64,000 nucleotides of DNA from Ignavibacteriales bacterium (GTDB lineage Bacteria; Bacteroidota; Ignavibacteria; Ignavibacteriales; Ignavibacteriaceae): positions 124,001 through 188,000 of the forward strand of contig JADJEI010000006.1 in the NCBI GenBank assembly GCA_016709155.1. The letters run 5' to 3'. A program made the position numbers and the translations under genes. Positions within the stretch are counted from its first letter, which is position 1, and every line of letters starts with the position of its first letter. Below are positions 19,084-26,639 of this stretch, in pieces. The notes under the pieces were generated by a model that saw only the letters and a program-made list of their open reading frames with translations, had not been told where the DNA came from and ran no database searches.

Positions 19084-19704
19084 TTAAAATATAGCCAGTT
19101 TAACTCCGGCTAAAAACGAAACGCCTGATAAATTTTTTTCAACAACAGAGTATTTGCCTATATTACCATCTCCGATATATCTATATTTAATTTCACTACT
19201 CAGAAATAAATTTTCTACAATATCTTTGTCAACGCCTATTTTAATTTCAAACCCAAAAGAATTATCTGCGTAATTTTCTATCATGCTACCGTCGTCTCCC
19301 AAATAGGTATCTTCAGTATTTCCAAAGACATAAGAGATGCCCGCCCCCACGTATGGAACCCACCCCTGGTTATCGCTCTTTATAGAATATTCATAACCAA
19401 CTGTAACCGGGATTGCTTCAAATGTCCAGATCACCGAACCAAAACCACCCGAAAAAGATGCATTTGTACTGATGTACTCGCCACCTATATAAATATGATG
19501 CTGTGAATTAAATGAATAATTAATTTTCACATTACCGCTAAAACTATATTTATCAAGCTGGGGGTTTTCAAAAGAATTCAAATAATGCGAAAAATTTTTC
19601 AACGGGATATAATTAAACCCACCCATAGCTGAAAGAGAAACTTTGCTCTGAGGTAAAACAACACCACCAAAAATAATTATTACAAAAAAATAATATCTCA
19701 CCAT
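19084..19704 (-). CDS. Outer-membrane beta-barrel protein
   Basis: 206 residues, signal peptide MVRYYFFVIIIFGGVVLPQ. Amphipathic strands (KVSLSAMGGFNYIPL, YSFSGNVKINYSFNSQHHIYIGGEYIS, IPVTVGYEYSIKSDNQGWVPYVGAGISYVFG, NSFGFEIKIGVDKDIVENLFLSSEIKYRYIG) and a terminal strand ending VSFLAGVKLAIF mark a small OmpA/OmpW-type beta-barrel of eight strands. No periplasmic domain. Function unknown. It lies between repeat R3 and an interval with only a remnant of the repeat, so it is probably a further cassette. Confidence 0.72.
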   Translation of the reverse strand: MVRYYFFVIIIFGGVVLPQSKVSLSAMGGFNYIPLKNFSHYLNSFENPQLDKYSFSGNVKINYSFNSQHHIYIGGEYISTNASFSGGFGSVIWTFEAIPVTVGYEYSIKSDNQGWVPYVGAGISYVFGNTEDTYLGDDGSMIENYADNSFGFEIKIGVDKDIVENLFLSSEIKYRYIGDGNIGKYSVVEKNLSGVSFLAGVKLAIF

Positions 19705-19987
19705 TTTTCACACCACTAAAATTTTACTATCTCTGTTACTTAAACCACCCCCATTAAGCGGGGAAAGGTTTCAGTTCAATTTGTTTTACAAACTTAGTAC
19801 AGTGTGAAATGAACTACAATTAAAATATTTATGCACCTATCCGATTATGACGGAAGCAAGCAAAACACTTTGGACTTATACTTACTCCTCAACTTCAAAA
19901 GTGAGTTAATTAGCATTGGCTGGTTAGAACACACGCAGTAGAATATTTAATGAACCAATGTTAGCGATTCATTGTCTGTATTTATTA
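19705..19987. other. Degenerate cassette repeat interval
   Basis: Keeps only a piece of the repeat (CATTAAGCGGGGAAAGGTTTC near 19755) and lacks the GTGTTATCCC core. Nothing else recognised; a CAATGTTAGCGATTC near 19955 could be a leftover boundary. Confidence 0.4.
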
Positions 19988-20625
19988 TCAATTAGATTTA
20001 ATTTGTTTAAAGTCATCCTGCTTGGTATAATACTCCAATCCTAAAACTAATAACATTGAACTGATGAAAGATATCTTCTGCATGATGGCCAATAATCCCC
20101 AATTGCCTGAACCATATAAGTATAAGGTAAAGTAAAAAGTCAATAAGCAAATAATACATGAGAATTTAAATAAATGAAGCTTTGTCTTTAGGATAAATAC
20201 AGTTATATAAAATAAACCAATCAAGAACAAAGTGCTCGATATTGTCACCATTAGGTCGTGCAAGGGTGTTGCAATTAAGAAAGTAAATAGTATGTTGGCA
20301 GCACCTATAAGTTTTAAGATAGTAGCAGCGTGTTTTGCAGAAATCTTTTTTGACATATTGATAAAAAAATTCCATAACCAACCGAGTGGAATACCATTCC
20401 AATGAGTGCCCAAATTCTGGACGTGTTCTCTAAACCATTTATCGCTTTTGCTGCAAACAAGTTGCTAATAAAATTTGTTGACCATTGAAACCCTGTAGAA
20501 TTTTTGTCAAGCAATGAGCCGCCAGGATAAACTAAGGTTGCCATTACCATTAAATTCATAGATATGACCAGACATATCAAAACCAAATGTTTCTTAATCA
20601 TTTGCATAATTGTTAAATTTTTCAT
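19988..20625 (-). CDS. Multi-pass membrane protein of unknown function (one frameshift)
   Basis: Two overlapping frames (20625-20314 and 20413-19988) join if one A is added to the A7 run at 20362-20368, giving GYGIFFINMSKKISAKHAATIL and a protein of about 212 residues. It has about six hydrophobic segments (LVLICLVISMNLMVMATLVY, ILFTFLIATPLHDLMV, STLFLIGLFYITVFIL, FSCIICLLTFYFTLYLYG, ISFISSMLLVLGLEYY). The first part (GSLLDKNSTGFQWSTNFISNLF, TSRIWALIGMVFHSVGYG) resembles DUF998-like membrane proteins in style, but I do not claim the family. Probably an inner-membrane protein; single-gene cassette. Confidence 0.65.
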
Positions 20626-20699
20626 TTGTCGGTTAAGTTATGTATGGTTTGTAGTAATGACCGCTAACTACTGTAACTACGCCATAAGTGATTCGTGTG

Positions 20700-20927
20700 T
20701 TCTAACGGCGTGTTATCTCTATAGTATCGGGCCAAGTTATTAAAACACAATGGCAATGCCACAGTATAAATTATTTATTTTTAAAAACTTTAACGCATTA
20801 AAAGAACTATTTTTTTATAAAACATTTTTGTCTTAGAATTATACCTGTCCGTCCTTTGACGGATTATCTCCTTGCCTGCCCCGAACAGCGGGGTCTTTTT
20901 ACTTATTAAACAGGTTTTACGATTGTG
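20700..20927 (-). repeat. Cassette-separating repeat R5 (long form)
   Basis: TTCTAAC then GGCGTGTTATC, the ATAGTATCGGG stem, AACACAATGGCAATGCCACAGTATAAATTATTT (read in parts), then TTTAACGCATTAAAAGAACT, CCTGTCCGTCC...GACGG and TTTTTACTTATTAAA. This long form recurs in R6 and R7. Confidence 0.75.
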
Positions 20928-20929
20928 TT

Positions 20930-21505
20930 TCAAGTGTCTTTCATATACTTTTCAAGTAATGAATAAGTGATAGTATCCAGGAACTTATCATCAAACAAAA
21001 AGTTTTCTCTAAAATAGGCTTCTTTTTTAAACCCAATCCCTTCAAGTAGCTTTATAGAATTTTTGTTTTTGGGATTTACATTTGCTTCGATGCTATGAAG
21101 TTTTAATTTATTGAACCCATATAATAATAGTGTCTTTAAACTCTCTGTCATATACCCCTTCCCCCAATAACCTGGATTGAGAGAATACCCTATTTCAGCT
21201 CTACAATGCGCTTTGACTATTCTCCAAAATCCGAAATACCCGATGAAACTATTTGAACTTTTTTCAATAATTCCCCACTCTATACTATTTTCAGTTTTAT
21301 ATGACTCCCTACAGGACCGAATATAATTCTCAGAATCGTTGATCGATTCCATTTTGTGTTTATCCATATATCTTACTACAGCATCATTCGACTCAATGAG
21401 ATACAAGTCTTTTGAATCACTCAACAAAAACTCCCTAAACAGAAGTCGTTCACTTTCTAATTCCGGGAATTTTTCAAAAACACTTTTGTCTATTTCTATT
21501 TTCAT
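20930..21505 (-). CDS. GNAT-family N-acetyltransferase (RimJ/RimL type)
   Basis: 191 residues. Pattern ELESERLLFREFLLSDSKDLYLIES at the N terminus, IIEKSSNSFIGYFGFWRI, then the acetyl-CoA loop region AEIGYSLNPGYWGKGYMTESLKTLLLYGFNKLKLHSIEANVNPKN, and SIKLLEGIGFKKEAYFRE (each read in pieces under 20 residues in the protein) match the GNAT_3/RimJ-RimL group, which acetylates N-termini of ribosomal proteins or small amines. The substrate is not predictable. GNAT enzymes are among the commonest cargo of integron cassettes. It is bounded by repeats R5 and R6. Confidence 0.85.
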   Translation of the reverse strand: MKIEIDKSVFEKFPELESERLLFREFLLSDSKDLYLIESNDAVVRYMDKHKMESINDSENYIRSCRESYKTENSIEWGIIEKSSNSFIGYFGFWRIVKAHCRAEIGYSLNPGYWGKGYMTESLKTLLLYGFNKLKLHSIEANVNPKNKNSIKLLEGIGFKKEAYFRENFLFDDKFLDTITYSLLEKYMKDT

Positions 21506-21525
21506 TTATTAATTCGTCATCAACC

Positions 21526-21742
21526 GCATAGCAGAGTGTTATCCCGATAGTATCGGGAAAAATTGTAAAAACACAATGGCAATGCCACCGTATTAATTAT
21601 TTATTTTTAAAAACTTTAACACATTAAAAGTACTATTTTTTTGCAAAACATTTTTGTCTTTGAATTATACCTGTCCGTCCTTTGGCGGATTATTCGCTTG
21701 CCTGTCCCTTTGGGAACTTTTTACTTATTAAAGATGTTAGGT
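21526..21742 (-). repeat. Cassette-separating repeat R6 (long form)
   Basis: GCATAGC, AGAGTGTTATCCCGATAG stem, AACACAATGGCAATGCCACC, TTTAACACATTAAAAG, CTGTCCGTCCTTTGGCGG, CCCTTTGGGAACTTTTTACT and TTATTAAA, ending in GTTAGGT. Nearly identical to R5 and R7. Confidence 0.8.
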
Positions 21743-21750
21743 GTTATAAA

Positions 21751-22464
21751 CTACTTATTGTTAAATGTTTTTAATAAAAAAATATTCTTTAATTTATCTA
21801 TTACTTTTGTAGGTTTAATGAAAAAACATTCCGCTTCTGCAGTAGTATCAAAAGGATCACCATCCCAAAACCAACCGAGTGCTGTTAAATCTTTAGGCAT
21901 AATATGAATATTTGATATATTTTGACAACCTACTGAATAATACGATGCAGCATCTTCTATATCTGTAGCCTTATAATGCATTCCTTTACTTGCAATCCAT
22001 ATTATATTTATTTCTTCTGAGTCAAGTTGTGTACCCTTTGCTTCAATTTCTTTTAGAATCGTATCAAGAAATCCTGTTGTAGAACGATCAGGATCATCTC
22101 TAAGCTCATACAATTGTCCAGTTTTTTTAATTGAGCCAGAAACATGATTTTCTTCTTCATATTTATCCCAACGAGTTTGTTTGAGTCTACGAATTTCATT
22201 AACAATACGAGTACCACGATCTAAATAAACTACTAAATCATGTGGACCTTTTGATGGATGTTTCGAACAGCTTTCCTCAAAAACTATTCTTTTCACTATC
22301 TTTCCATACAATGAAGCAAGTAAAAAGGACATTAAATAATCACGTTGTTGTTCAACACTATTTGTGGTATTGATCATATTTAACACATAATGAGTTCCCT
22401 CTATTTCCACTGAAGAAGGAATTCTTTTTAAATACTCTTCTGCCATTTCGATTATCTTATCCAT
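21751..22464 (-). CDS. Cassette protein of unknown function, possibly nuclease-like
   Basis: 237 residues, soluble, no signal peptide. The middle part (KHPSKGPHDLVVYLDRGTRIVNEIRRLKQTRW in two pieces: HDLVVYLDRGTRIVNE, IRRLKQTRWDKYEEE) has the look of an acidic strand-turn-strand such as seen in PD-(D/E)XK nucleases, but a clear ExK is absent, so this is only a guess. The C-terminal half (INIIWIASKGMHYKATDIE, GWFWDGDPFDTTAEAECFF) is not recognised. Flanked by GTTAGGTGTT on the stop side and its near complement AACACCTAAA on the start side. Confidence 0.6.
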   Translation of the reverse strand: MDKIIEMAEEYLKRIPSSVEIEGTHYVLNMINTTNSVEQQRDYLMSFLLASLYGKIVKRIVFEESCSKHPSKGPHDLVVYLDRGTRIVNEIRRLKQTRWDKYEEENHVSGSIKKTGQLYELRDDPDRSTTGFLDTILKEIEAKGTQLDSEEINIIWIASKGMHYKATDIEDAASYYSVGCQNISNIHIMPKDLTALGWFWDGDPFDTTAEAECFFIKPTKVIDKLKNIFLLKTFNNK

Positions 22465-22480
22465 AAGATCTTCAATGAAA

Positions 22481-22690
22481 CACCTAAAGGGGTGTTATCC
22501 CGATAGCCCGTTGGCTAACGGATGGAAAAAGTTATTAAAACACAATGGCAATGCCACCGTATAAATTATTTATTTTAAAAATTTTAACACATTAAAAGAA
22601 CTATTTTTTTCCAAAACATTTTTGTTGCGGAATTTTATTATCCACATGCCCGTCCCTTTGGGAACTTTTTACTTATTAAAGAGGTTAGGG
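22481..22690 (-). repeat. Cassette-separating repeat R7 (long form)
   Basis: CACCTAAAGGGGTGTTATCC, a stem with GCCCGTTGGCTAACGG, AACACAATGGCAATGCCACC, CATTAAAAGAACT, CCCTTTGGGAACTTTTTACT, ending GTTAGGG at the stop of the next gene. Confidence 0.8.
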
Positions 22691-23287
22691 CTAACTCTTT
22701 GGAATCCACTTTGTTATTTCTTCACGCATTTGATCCAACAAAGAATTAACTGGTGGAGAAATTAAAGTTGCTAACCAGAATGAAACATAGAAAAAGAAGA
22801 TTACAATAATTAAAAAAAGTAAGTGTCTTATAATTTTTAGTTTACCAGGTTTTGTCTTGAAGAAACGATTGAATAGATCATATTTTTTTATAGGATATGT
22901 AAATATGCTTATTAAAAGCGTTGTCAAAATAATAGTCAAAGGAAAGAACATTATTTGATGCCAAATTTCGCGATAAGATAATAACCAATATAGAATAAGA
23001 CCAAAGAAAGAAAAACTAAGAAGCGTTTCAAATATCTTTAATCTCCAATGTGCATTTCCTTTTGGAAATTTTTCTAATACTTCGATCCAAATAATTAGAG
23101 TAATAGACATAAAAATAAAAGATAGTGCATATCCAAATGTTTTGAATTGTAGGTTTGCTGTAAATACAGTGAGAGCTGTGAAAATACCAAGCACACTGAT
23201 AAGTTTTTGATTTGATTCAATAAAGTTATCTAATCGATTCTTCTCAATAATATTAGAATCTTTTTCTATTTTCTTTAAATCATTCAA
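22691..23287 (-). CDS. Membrane protein of unknown function
   Basis: 198 residues. A charged N terminus (MNDLKKIEKDSNIIEKNRLD, predicted helical) is followed by five hydrophobic segments (LISVLGIFTALTVFTANL, GYALSFIFMSITLIIWIEV, LLSFSFFGLILYWLLSY, IMFFPLTIILTTLLISIF, HLLFLIIVIFFFYVSFWL). No known family; the layout resembles small membrane effectors found in accessory islands, but nothing supports a specific role. The boundary on the stop side GTTAGGGCTAA and on the start side TAGCTTAAC are imperfect complements, as in the neighbouring cassettes. Confidence 0.65.
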   Translation of the reverse strand: MNDLKKIEKDSNIIEKNRLDNFIESNQKLISVLGIFTALTVFTANLQFKTFGYALSFIFMSITLIIWIEVLEKFPKGNAHWRLKIFETLLSFSFFGLILYWLLSYREIWHQIMFFPLTIILTTLLISIFTYPIKKYDLFNRFFKTKPGKLKIIRHLLFLIIVIFFFYVSFWLATLISPPVNSLLDQMREEITKWIPKS

Positions 23288-23318
23288 TTGTAGCTAAAAA
23301 ATATATCTAGAAAATATA

Positions 23319-23606
23319 GCTTAACGCCGTGTTATCCCGACTTGTCGGGACAATTTGTTAAAACACAATGGCAACACAGCCGTATAAATTATTTTGAATA
23401 TCTACCCCGCCAATAGCAGGGAAAGATTTCCATTTACTTTTACTAAAGTAAAATTAACTCTTTTATTATTTAAAACTTCAACTCCAAAGAATGATTACTC
23501 TTTTTGAGCATTGGATTTTTATGCTCTTTCCAAAAATACTTAATATTTAATTATCTCTTTCCTTCGTATTCACTATCTATTGGTCGTCAAAAGGTGTTGG
23601 TTAGGT
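23319..23606 (-). repeat. Cassette-separating repeat R8
   Basis: GCTTAAC, GCCGTGTTATCCCGA with its complement TCGGGA, AACACAATGGCAACACAGCC, then a distal half (TTTTTGAGCATTGG, CACTATCTATTGGTCGTCAA) shared with R2, ending GTTAGGT. Confidence 0.8.
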
Positions 23607-24188
23607 TTAATTTGATATCTTTTCATTTAATGATCTTGTATTTCCCAACAATTTTTTAAGCGCAATTTGTATCGCATCATTAACTGTTACTTCAGCACTT
23701 GGACGTTCAATGTAATTATCACCACGCATTGTATTGTGTGAAATAGAAATTAATTTATCACCTTCGTTATTAAACAATGTTATTAGTGATTCCGAATGAT
23801 ATTCGCTTGCCACAGGGATAAAAGCGATTGTATAATCAACATTCATAAATCTTGAATCCACAATAAGAATTGCATCAAAATGCTTTTTATTTGAAATATC
23901 AGAAAGACTATTCTTGTCTAATTTTGACCTTTGGAAATCTTTTGAATCTTCTAATTCAATAAATTGAAAATCAGTATTCTCAAGAAAACTTTCTTTTATT
24001 GCAGATTCAGAAACAGATTTTATAGTTGGGCAAATCTTAATATTTGTTGAATCAGTGACTAAATTGATTACACCAATATTTTTTATCACAATATTATTTT
24101 TTGTAGCACGATAAAGAGTTTTAGTTCCAATTGAAGAACAACCAGTAAAAAGGAATGCGATAACAACAAGAAAGTGAATGGATCTCAT
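23607..24188 (-). CDS. Cassette-borne lipoprotein of unknown function
   Basis: 193 residues with lipobox LFTGCSS after a short signal. The body (IVIKNIGVINLVTDSTNIK, KKHFDAILIVDSRFMNVDYT, LITLFNNEGDKLISISHNTM, TVNDAIQIALKKLL) resembles the fold of small Bacteroidota lipoproteins with a TolB/CsgG-like alpha-beta topology, without a firm match. Its ends are bounded by a perfect 12-bp inverted repeat: GTTAGGTTTAAT at 23600-23611 and ATTAAACCTAAC at 24210-24221. That is strong evidence that it moves as a unit. Confidence 0.72.
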   Translation of the reverse strand: MRSIHFLVVIAFLFTGCSSIGTKTLYRATKNNIVIKNIGVINLVTDSTNIKICPTIKSVSESAIKESFLENTDFQFIELEDSKDFQRSKLDKNSLSDISNKKHFDAILIVDSRFMNVDYTIAFIPVASEYHSESLITLFNNEGDKLISISHNTMRGDNYIERPSAEVTVNDAIQIALKKLLGNTRSLNEKISN

Positions 24189-24214
24189 TTTATTACTTTC
24201 AAATATTTTATTAA

Positions 24215-24486
24215 ACCTAACGACGTGTTCTCCAAATAGTATCGGGACAAGTTATTAAAACACAACGCCGTAATTATTTTTATTTATGGCTTAGCCATCA
24301 CTATGTGAAAGATTTTCTGATGTGTTTATTTTTATAAAACATTTTTATTTATTAAAATTTTGGCATAGCCATCACTACGTGAAAAGAACTTTTTTGGCAA
24401 TCCGTAACAACGGATTGAATAATATTTTTATATCCTCTTGCCTGTCCCGTTTTGCGGGGACTTTGTACTTATTAAAGAGGTTAGGC
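24215..24486 (-). repeat. Cassette-separating repeat R9
   Basis: ACCTAAC, GACGTGTTCTCC, AACACAACGCCGTAATTATT, two copies of GGC(A/T)TAGCCATCACTA, CAATCCGTAACAACGGATTG hairpin, and TTATTAAAGAGGTTAGGC. Shares its distal half with R10. Confidence 0.78.
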
Positions 24487-24492
24487 AGTTTT

Positions 24493-25161
24493 TTATTTTA
24501 TTGACCAACCAATTCTAATCGCTGCTGTTAAACTAAAAAAATTACGACTACCGTGACTAAAAGGTTTATTATATGGAAATTCGCCTTCGATAAAAGATAA
24601 TGGATAACCACTTATCGTTCTACTTGTAATATACCGCCAAACAATTCCAATTGAAAAGTCTGAAACAAAACCAGAAACGGAAATATTTTGATAACCATAT
24701 TTCAAATGTAATGCACATTCATTTCTATAAACAGAATATTTTTCAATGAAGCTATATATTTCTTCATCTACAGCTAAATATGCCCAATGATGATTTTTAG
24801 CATCTAAATAACGATATAGAAAATCTATGCTGAAATATTGCCCAACGTAATTGGCTTCCTCTTTATCAATATATTTTCTTATTTCAGTTTCAAAAGCAAA
24901 TCCACTTGAATTATCAAGATTAATAGAAAGAATATCTGGTTTTCTGTCAATATGTAACGAGTATCCTAATTCTGAATTTATTGATAAATCTTCTGATAAA
25001 CCTTTTTCAATTCCAAATTGAATTGTTGAACTTTCATATTGAATTCCAGTTATCAAATCTAGCGTGCTAAATTTTAAAATATAATCGTGCGAATATTCTT
25101 TCTGTTGCGAATAATTAATATTAACACAAAGCAAAAGAAACAATAATATTATTTTTGTCAT
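24493..25161 (-). CDS. Outer-membrane protein, beta-barrel type
   Basis: 222 residues, signal peptide MTKIILLFLLLCVNINYSQQ. Predicted strands alternate (YILKFSTLDLITGIQYE, IQFGIEKGLSEDLSINSEL, GQYFSIDFLYRYLDAKNHH, ECALHLKYGYQNISVSGFV, DFSIGIVWRYITS) and the protein ends FSLTAAIRIGWSIK, a barrel-closing strand. It has a DUF3575-like appearance without a firm match. Bounded by a perfect 11-bp inverted repeat, GTTAGGCAGTT at 24480-24490 and AACTGCCTAAC at 25180-25190, the best example of the cassette boundary. Confidence 0.75.
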   Translation of the reverse strand: MTKIILLFLLLCVNINYSQQKEYSHDYILKFSTLDLITGIQYESSTIQFGIEKGLSEDLSINSELGYSLHIDRKPDILSINLDNSSGFAFETEIRKYIDKEEANYVGQYFSIDFLYRYLDAKNHHWAYLAVDEEIYSFIEKYSVYRNECALHLKYGYQNISVSGFVSDFSIGIVWRYITSRTISGYPLSFIEGEFPYNKPFSHGSRNFFSLTAAIRIGWSIK

Positions 25162-25183
25162 ATTTTTTTTAAAATGTTTAACT

Positions 25184-25400
25184 GCCTAACGCCGTGTTAT
25201 CCCGCAAAGCAGTACAAGTTATTAAAACACAATGGCAATGCCACCGTATAAATTATTTATGGCATAGCCATCACTACGTGAAAAGAACTTATTTGGCAAT
25301 CCGTAACAACGGATTGAACAATATTTCTATATCCTCTTGCCTGTCCCGTTTTATGGTGAAATGTTGTATATTAAAATCATAAATTGCATCTAAAATCAAA
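25184..25400 (-). repeat. Cassette-separating repeat R10
   Basis: GCCTAAC, GCCGTGTTATCCCGC, AACACAATGGCAATGCCACC, GGCATAGCCATCACTACGTG, CAATCCGTAACAACGGATTG and CTTGCCTGTCCCGTTTTATG. The last part is truncated compared with R9. Confidence 0.75.
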
Positions 25401-25421
25401 TTTTAATGAGCTTTGCGATAG

Positions 25422-26348
25422 TTATGGTAAAATCTGATCTTCTGTCGAATTTGAAAATCTGACGTAGAAATCCGGATGAGTTATTTTTTCAGATGCCCCG
25501 GATTGGTCATAAACAGTAATAGATAATCCACTGATAAGAAATTCAGCGTATGTAACGAATACGTCCCGCGGTGCAGATAACGCAGGTGGATATAAACCGA
25601 ACTGTTCGATCATGTATAGATAGTTCAAACCATTTGTACACGGCTTAACTGCCTCCCCAAAAACATCCCCATCATTTACAATTCCTCCATCTGTCAGAAG
25701 ATTGTAAGTGAGATATACATAATAGTATCCGTCAATACCAATCTTCCATAGTTGATAGAAATTATTTTTTCAGACTTTTATAGTAAAAGATTTTCCAGAT
25801 TTTGAAAACTTACCATAATAAACCTTTACATATTTGTGTATTCTGACCCGTTATTATACTTTTTGTCCATAAATACCAAGTATCATCAAGATTTGAATAT
25901 TGAGAATAGGATTAAATCACCATTAGGGACCAATTTGGAAATATTTTCATCATCAAGATTAGATGTAACTTGAGTTTTTGCATATCCAACATCGGTACTC
26001 ATATAGTAAATATCAAAATTACCATTTAAATTCGAAGCAAAACAAAAACTTTTACCATCACTTGAAAAACAGGGATATAATTCTGAAGCTTTATGTTTCA
26101 GTTTTTCTTAATATCACTTTTAGATGTAATGCTATTTTTAAATAAATATTGGGATCACCATCTCTCTCAGAAACAAATAAAATCTTTAAACCATCAGAAG
26201 ACTTTACAGGATCATAATTATCTCCTTCCCCCCTCTGTTATAGCAGTTAAATTTTTAAAATATTTCGCCTTCACTAACTAGTGTGGCCCAACAGCACAGG
26301 ATATAAGAGTAATTGAGCATAGAAGAATTCCAATGTAGAGCTTTTTCA
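25422..26348 (-). pseudogene. Degraded TolB/WD40-like lipoprotein cassette
   Basis: Begins as a lipoprotein (MKKLYIGILLCSITLISC, ATG at 26348) and then needs several frame changes and hits stops. Pieces are recognisable across frames: DPVKSSDGLKILFVSERDGD, ELYPCFSSDGKSFCFASNLN, GNFDIYYMSTDVGYAKTQVT, LDDENISKLVPNGDLILFS. These are the PD40/TolB beta-propeller pattern. The last piece, QFGLYPPALSAPRDVFVTYA to the stop at 25422, is in one open frame of 68 codons. There are more lesions per kb than in the neighbouring cassettes, so real decay is likely, though local sequence error cannot be excluded. Confidence 0.6.
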
Positions 26349-26390
26349 TTTTATACCTCATTAGTTTTTAGATTTGATAATTTTGCTTAC

Positions 26391-26635
26391 GTATAACGAC
26401 GTGTTATCCCGACTTATCGGAACAAGTTATTAAAACACAATGGCAACACCACCGAATAAATTATTTTATTAATCCCGAATTTAGCGGGGATAGATTTCCT
26501 TTTCATTTTTACTTTTGTAAAAATATTCATTTATCTCCCAAAACTTATAAACTTCCACTATCTGTTTCTACTAGTAAATCATAAGCTATAGGTCGTCAAT
26601 TGCAGCATATTATATGCGATTTAAGATTTATAATT
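26391..26635 (-). repeat. Cassette-separating repeat R11
   Basis: GTATAAC, GACGTGTTATCCCGACTTATCGG, AACACAATGGCAACACCACC (read in parts), TTAGCGGGGATAGATTTCC, and the distal TTTACTTTTGTAAAAATATTCATTTAT shared with R3. It is the rightmost copy, next to the type III restriction genes. Confidence 0.75.
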
Positions 26636-26639
26636 TAAT

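Noticed and set aside
24322..25382. Two similar plus-strand frames (24322-24504 and 25194-25382) sharing HSHHYVKRT and LAIRNNGLNN
   Set aside because: They are translations of the same cassette-separating repeats R9 and R10 on the opposite strand, with no ribosome binding site. The similarity is DNA repeat identity, not protein conservation.
17142..26635. Cassette repeats as ordinary transposon MITEs
   Set aside because: Every copy lies between genes in the same orientation, and the outermost bases match the adjacent gene's other end rather than a common terminal repeat. That is not MITE behaviour, although a transposon origin of the core cannot be fully excluded.
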